Part shown: positions 60,609-64,000 of the stretch, one piece after another
Layout: every line of letters begins with the position of its first letter
How positions within the stretch are numbered: position 1 is the first letter of the stretch
DNA from: an uncultured Flavobacterium sp.
GTDB lineage: Bacteria > Bacteroidota > Bacteroidia > Flavobacteriales > Flavobacteriaceae
DNA length: 64,000 bases
Reading direction: 5' to 3'
Assembly (NCBI GenBank): GCA_943912855.1
Contig: CALTVC010000004.1
Location: 163,514 to 227,513 of the forward strand
Position numbers and translations under genes: made by a program
Notes under the pieces: model-generated
What the model was told of the DNA's origin: nothing
The model's database searches: none
The model's input: the letters and a program-made list of their open reading frames with translations, nothing else

Positions 60609-61457
60609 ATGAAACCTAACACACAACAACTAAACGATTTAACCGTACAGGTAAGGCGCGATATTCTGCGCATGGTACACGCCGTTAACAGTGGTCACCC
60701 CGGTGGATCATTGGGCTGTGCCGAATTTATGGTAAGCCTGTACCAAAGTATTATGGACCGCAAAGACGGTTGGGATATGGACGGCAAGGATGAGGATATC
60801 TTCATTCTTTCAAACGGACATATATCACCTGTATTTTACAGCGTACTGGCACGCAGCGGGTACTTCCCGGTAAGCGAGCTGGCTACGTTCCGCCTGCTAA
60901 ACTCAAGGCTGCAAGGCCACCCTACAACACACGAAGGACTTCCGGGCATACGCGTGGCATCGGGTTCTCTGGGTCAGGGAATGAGCGTGGCTGTAGGCGC
61001 TGCTCAAACCAAAAAACTAAACAAAGACAACCACATTGTGTACACCCTACACGGCGATGGCGAACTTCAGGAAGGACAAAACTGGGAAGCTATTATGTAT
61101 GCAGCAGCATACAAAGTAGACAACCTTATTGCTACCATAGACCTTAACGGCAAGCAGATAGACGGCCCTACCGACGAAGTACTGCCCATGGGTAGCATAA
61201 GCGCTAAGTTTGCCGCTTTTGGGTGGGAAGTTGTAGAAATTGCAGAAGGCAACAACATCGACGCTATTCTTACCGGTATGGCAGATGCTAAGGCAAAAGC
61301 CTTTAATGGCAAGCCAGTTGTAGTGCTTATGCATACCGAAATGGGTAACGGTGTAGATTTTATGATGTACACCCACGCCTGGCATGGTAAAGCACCAAAC
61401 GATGCGCAATTAGCTACTGCGTTAGAACAAAACGCCGAAACATTAGGGGATTATTAA
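60609..61457 (+). CDS. Transketolase, N-terminal subunit
   Basis: 282 residues carrying the thiamine-diphosphate-binding half: HPGGSLGCAEFM, LSNGHISPVFY, and GDGELQEGQNWEA with the metal-binding GDG...N motif. Together with the C-terminal subunit it forms a split transketolase of the non-oxidative pentose phosphate pathway. About 100 bases with inverted repeats separate the two genes. Confidence 0.93.
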   Translation: MKPNTQQLNDLTVQVRRDILRMVHAVNSGHPGGSLGCAEFMVSLYQSIMDRKDGWDMDGKDEDIFILSNGHISPVFYSVLARSGYFPVSELATFRLLNSRLQGHPTTHEGLPGIRVASGSLGQGMSVAVGAAQTKKLNKDNHIVYTLHGDGELQEGQNWEAIMYAAAYKVDNLIATIDLNGKQIDGPTDEVLPMGSISAKFAAFGWEVVEIAEGNNIDAILTGMADAKAKAFNGKPVVVLMHTEMGNGVDFMMYTHAWHGKAPNDAQLATALEQNAETLGDY

Positions 61458-61558
61458 TTTATTTAAAGATTGAAAAATTTAACAATTGAAAAATTCAGTG
61501 AGATATAGTACACCCGAATTTTTAAATCTTTTCAATATTTAAATTTTCAAATTAAAAG
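61458..61558. repeat. Inverted repeats between the transketolase subunit genes
   Basis: A+T-rich words (AAGATTGAAAAATTTAA on the left; TTTAAATCTTTTCAAT and AAATTTTCAA on the right) form imperfect inverted repeats across the spacer. Confidence 0.6.
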
Positions 61559-61560
61559 TC

Positions 61561-62514
61561 ATGAAAAAATATACCAATACAGGAAGTAAAGATACCCGTT
61601 CGGGATTTGGCGCAGGCCTTACCGAACTTGGGCAAACTAATGAAAATGTGGTTGCCTTGTGTGCCGACCTTATCGGCTCGCTAAAAATGGACGATTTTAA
61701 AAAGAACCACCCGGAGCGTTTCTTTCAGGTGGGTATAGCCGAAGCCAACATGATAGGTATGGCTGCCGGTATGACCCTTGGTGGAAAGATACCGTTTACC
61801 GGTACGTTTGCTAACTTCTCTACAGGTCGCGTATACGACCAGATTCGTCAGAGTGTTGCTTATTCAGACAAAAACGTAAAAATATGTGCCAGCCACGCAG
61901 GTCTTACCCTGGGTGAAGACGGCGCAACCCACCAGATACTGGAAGACATAGGCCTTATGAAAATGCTTCCGGGCATGACAGTGATCAATACCTGCGACTT
62001 TGCACAGACTAAAGCCGCTACCATAGCCATAGCCGAACACCACGGCCCGGTATACCTGCGTTTTGGCCGCCCTGTGGTGCCAAACTTTACCAGCGAACTG
62101 GAGTTTGTCATTGGTAAAGCCATACTGCTAAACGAAGGTACTGATGTAACCATTGTAGCTACAGGTCACCTGGTATGGGAAGCACTGGTTGCCGCCGAGA
62201 CTCTTGAAGCGAAAGGTATCTCTGCAGAGGTTATAAACATACACACCATAAAACCACTTGATGAGGAAGCCATCCTGAAATCTGTAGGTAAAACCGGTTG
62301 TGTGGTTACTGCCGAAGAACATAATGTAATGGGAGGACTTGGTGAAAGCGTAGCCCGTGTACTGAGTGCCCACCACCCTGCCCCGCAGGAGTTTGTTGCT
62401 GTAAACGATACCTTTGGCGAAAGCGGTACTCCGGAACAGCTAATGGGAAAATACGGACTTAACAGCCAAGCAATTATAGCCGCTGCCGAAAAAGCGATTT
62501 CAAGGAAGAAATAG
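61561..62514 (+). CDS. Transketolase, C-terminal subunit
   Basis: 317 residues with the pyrimidine-binding domain (RFFQVGIAEANMIGMAAGMTLGG, with the cofactor-activating Glu) and the C-terminal regulatory domain. It complements the N-terminal subunit encoded upstream, and is followed by a strong terminator. Confidence 0.93.
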   Translation: MKKYTNTGSKDTRSGFGAGLTELGQTNENVVALCADLIGSLKMDDFKKNHPERFFQVGIAEANMIGMAAGMTLGGKIPFTGTFANFSTGRVYDQIRQSVAYSDKNVKICASHAGLTLGEDGATHQILEDIGLMKMLPGMTVINTCDFAQTKAATIAIAEHHGPVYLRFGRPVVPNFTSELEFVIGKAILLNEGTDVTIVATGHLVWEALVAAETLEAKGISAEVINIHTIKPLDEEAILKSVGKTGCVVTAEEHNVMGGLGESVARVLSAHHPAPQEFVAVNDTFGESGTPEQLMGKYGLNSQAIIAAAEKAISRKK

Positions 62515-62533
62515 TTTAGTTTTTTTGATATAA

Positions 62534-62567
62534 TAATATCTCCGGAACACAAGTCCCGGAGATATTA
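62534..62567 (+). terminator. Terminator after transketolase
   Basis: Perfect 12-bp stem TAATATCTCCGG / CCGGAGATATTA with a 10-base loop, 20 bases after the stop. Confidence 0.75.
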
Positions 62568-62672
62568 TAATTTATCTTCGACATAAATTGTAATGTTTTT
62601 CTTTACACTCATTTTTACGTAATAAAACAGTGCAATTTTAAATTGCATTTATTTTTATTACAATTTATGCAG

Positions 62673-63194
62673 CTAACGATTAGAATCATTAAAACTATAA
62701 GAAAATCCACAATATGTCTGCACTAAGTTTGAAGTTATCTTATTAAAGGTAGTTGCTACACCACTTTCAATATGAAGCCCTCCAAATACTCTATAAGAGA
62801 GTTTTACACCTACATTTAATCCTGCTACTGATTTATCCTTATCTTCAAAATTCTTGACATGAAGTAACGAAGGACCAATATTTCCGGAAGTCTTAAATCT
62901 TCTGTCATCAGATGAAACTAAGTATCCATATGTAAGGGCATAATTATACAGTTTAGCTTTTATATTCTCAGAATCATTTGCCAACTCTCCATACAACATA
63001 CTGACTGCTATATTAGACTTTTTGAACTCCAACACTGCATTACCAATAATTGCACTACCATAGCGTTCTTTAGCCGCAATTAAACCGGCATCTGCTGAAA
63101 CAGAGAAGTTAGTTTGGGCAAACAGACTGTCTGAACTTTTCAAAAACAGTATAGTAAAGAAATAAAATGCAAATATTAATCTTTTTCTATTCAT
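62673..63194 (-). CDS. Exported protein of unknown function, probably outer-membrane beta-barrel-like
   Basis: 173 residues from the ATG at 63194; ten codons upstream overlap the previous gene. Signal peptide MNRKRLIFAFYFFTILFLKSSDSLFAQ. The mature part alternates polar and aromatic residues and ends with YCGFSYSFND, as small outer-membrane barrels often do. It is the second gene of a unit with the lipoprotein upstream. No family recognised. Confidence 0.55.
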   Translation of the reverse strand: MNRKRLIFAFYFFTILFLKSSDSLFAQTNFSVSADAGLIAAKERYGSAIIGNAVLEFKKSNIAVSMLYGELANDSENIKAKLYNYALTYGYLVSSDDRRFKTSGNIGPSLLHVKNFEDKDKSVAGLNVGVKLSYRVFGGLHIESGVATTFNKITSNLVQTYCGFSYSFNDSNR

Positions 63195-63201
63195 AATTAT
63201 T

Positions 63202-63873
63202 CTACAATAATAAAAGAACACCAATTACTGCTGCTGCAACACCAACAATGGCCGCTAAATTTTCACCATTGGTAGAGCCGCCTCCAGATGCTAAAGTACT
63301 TGACCACTTCCAATATGCCTTCATCAAACAACCAACCTGATACCATCTGCATCCTGAAGAGGTTGCCACTTTAGCTGTAGAAGAATTCTCATTAACCCCA
63401 AATAACCATACGGAGCCAGATTCAAAATCAACATCTTTAGCATATTTCACCCCTCTATCCATCTCGTGTTGAATAATAGCCTGAAACGCATACATTAGCT
63501 CCACACCCTTCATGTCTCTTTCTGCTGTCCCTCTGATAATATAATCATAAGCCTTATGCAATAATACATCACCTTCTCTGGTTATATTACTTAGACCTGA
63601 ATCAGGATCAAGAGTTTCTTTAAGGTCTTGGTAATCCATTCCAGCCCTATAAAAACCTTTTACGTTCCTCACAAATGATGCCATTTCTTCTCTATTGTTA
63701 GCTACAACAAAAGCAGTATCGATTTGAAATGATCTACTTTCTTTTAGTACACTAGCATTGTTAGCATTTGCTTCAGTGTTTGTGTTGATTTTTCCATCTT
63801 CATCTGAACATGAAATAATTCCAAAAGCTAGTGTAAAAATTAAAATTGAGCCTGATAAAATTTTTTTAATCAT
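63202..63873 (-). CDS. Lipoprotein with C-terminal membrane segment, unknown function
   Basis: 223 residues. Lipoprotein signal (ILIFTLAFGIISCSDEDG). A helical region (ELMYAFQAIIQHEMDRG) is followed by a cysteine pair (SSGCRWYQVGCLMKAYWKW), a Gly/Ser linker and a hydrophobic end (LAAIVGVAAAVIGVLLLL), so both termini may be membrane-attached. First gene of a pair with the barrel-like protein. Nothing recognised beyond this, and the last 127 bases of the window upstream hold no gene. Confidence 0.55.
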   Translation of the reverse strand: MIKKILSGSILIFTLAFGIISCSDEDGKINTNTEANANNASVLKESRSFQIDTAFVVANNREEMASFVRNVKGFYRAGMDYQDLKETLDPDSGLSNITREGDVLLHKAYDYIIRGTAERDMKGVELMYAFQAIIQHEMDRGVKYAKDVDFESGSVWLFGVNENSSTAKVATSSGCRWYQVGCLMKAYWKWSSTLASGGGSTNGENLAAIVGVAAAVIGVLLLL

Positions 63874-64000
63874 AATAATTTGGTTTTGTTAAATAATAAA
63901 AAAATATCTTAAAAAAATTACAAATATTTTAAGTCATAAAAAACTATTCCACCATTTTACATAATTGAACACAGTGCAAGAAGATCACACAGTTAAATCG

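Overview
The window is chromosomal DNA from a member of the Bacteroidota, almost certainly the family Flavobacteriaceae and close to Flavobacterium. The evidence is a PorZ-like type IX secretion protein, a second protein with a type IX C-terminal sorting tail, promoters of the TAnnTTTG (-7) type with TTTG 18-19 bases upstream, DUF3467 next to rpoC, a lone Shine-Dalgarno sequence in front of rpsU, and conserved flavobacterial neighbourhoods (parA-parB-DUF5683-dapB-lepB-wbqC; mutL-rhomboid-rhomboid-EEP; hpf-tRNAs-tuf-tRNA-Trp-secE-nusG-rplKAJL-rpoBC). No rRNA operon, prophage, transposase or CRISPR array is visible.

Layout. 1-7.3 kb: a truncated membrane protein, porZ, two LVIVD-type lipoproteins, a dienoyl-CoA-reductase-like SDR, and a secreted protein with two near-identical 498-bp internal repeats. 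7.4-12.7 kb: parA, parB, DUF5683, dapB, lepB, wbqC. 12.7-17.4 kb, minus strand: mutL, two rhomboid proteases and an EEP-family hydrolase. 17.4-24.3 kb: an A+T-richer accessory island between mutL and DUF3467/rpoC. 24.3-38.9 kb: the transcription/translation super-operon, four tRNAs, hpf, a XerC/D-type recombinase and rpsU. 39-50 kb: acyl-CoA dehydrogenase, an HhH protein, PspC, DUF2851, a pair of DUF3857 proteins, and small envelope proteins. 50-64 kb: tgt, an LptF/G permease, accA, dnaB, a ParE-type toxin-antitoxin pair, two EamA exporters (one divergent from an Lrp regulator), a PNGase-F-like protein, a split transketolase, and two uncharacterised envelope proteins.

The most unusual part is the 17.4-24.3 kb island. 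Its three cargo blocks are separated by partial copies of the two flanking core genes. Block A holds a GYF-domain membrane protein, a lipoprotein and a class II Fic protein. Block B holds a truncated HExxH metallopeptidase and a small exported protein, possibly a toxin tail with its immunity protein. Block C holds an AIPR-family abortive-infection protein. A 171-bp copy of the DUF3467 3' end with its terminator is fused in frame, at a 5-base GCATG match, to a diverged copy of the mutL 5' end with its promoter. A third mutL 5' fragment abuts the truncated metallopeptidase. No recombinase is present. The pattern suggests cargo accumulating by recombination in the conserved flanks, possibly through circular intermediates. 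A palindromic operator (arms GATAGTATCA/TGATACTATC) brackets the fic promoter and recurs across the stop codon of the AIPR gene, linking blocks A and C.

Other points of note are a Shine-Dalgarno sequence on rpsU (known flavobacterial bS21 autoregulation), a terminator hairpin overlapping a start-site region upstream of the tRNA-tuf cluster, a tgt lacking the usual zinc cysteines, a DUF3857 pair in which only one member keeps the transglutaminase catalytic residues, and a cluster of TTCAGTA boxes in a 0.5-kb gene-free stretch.
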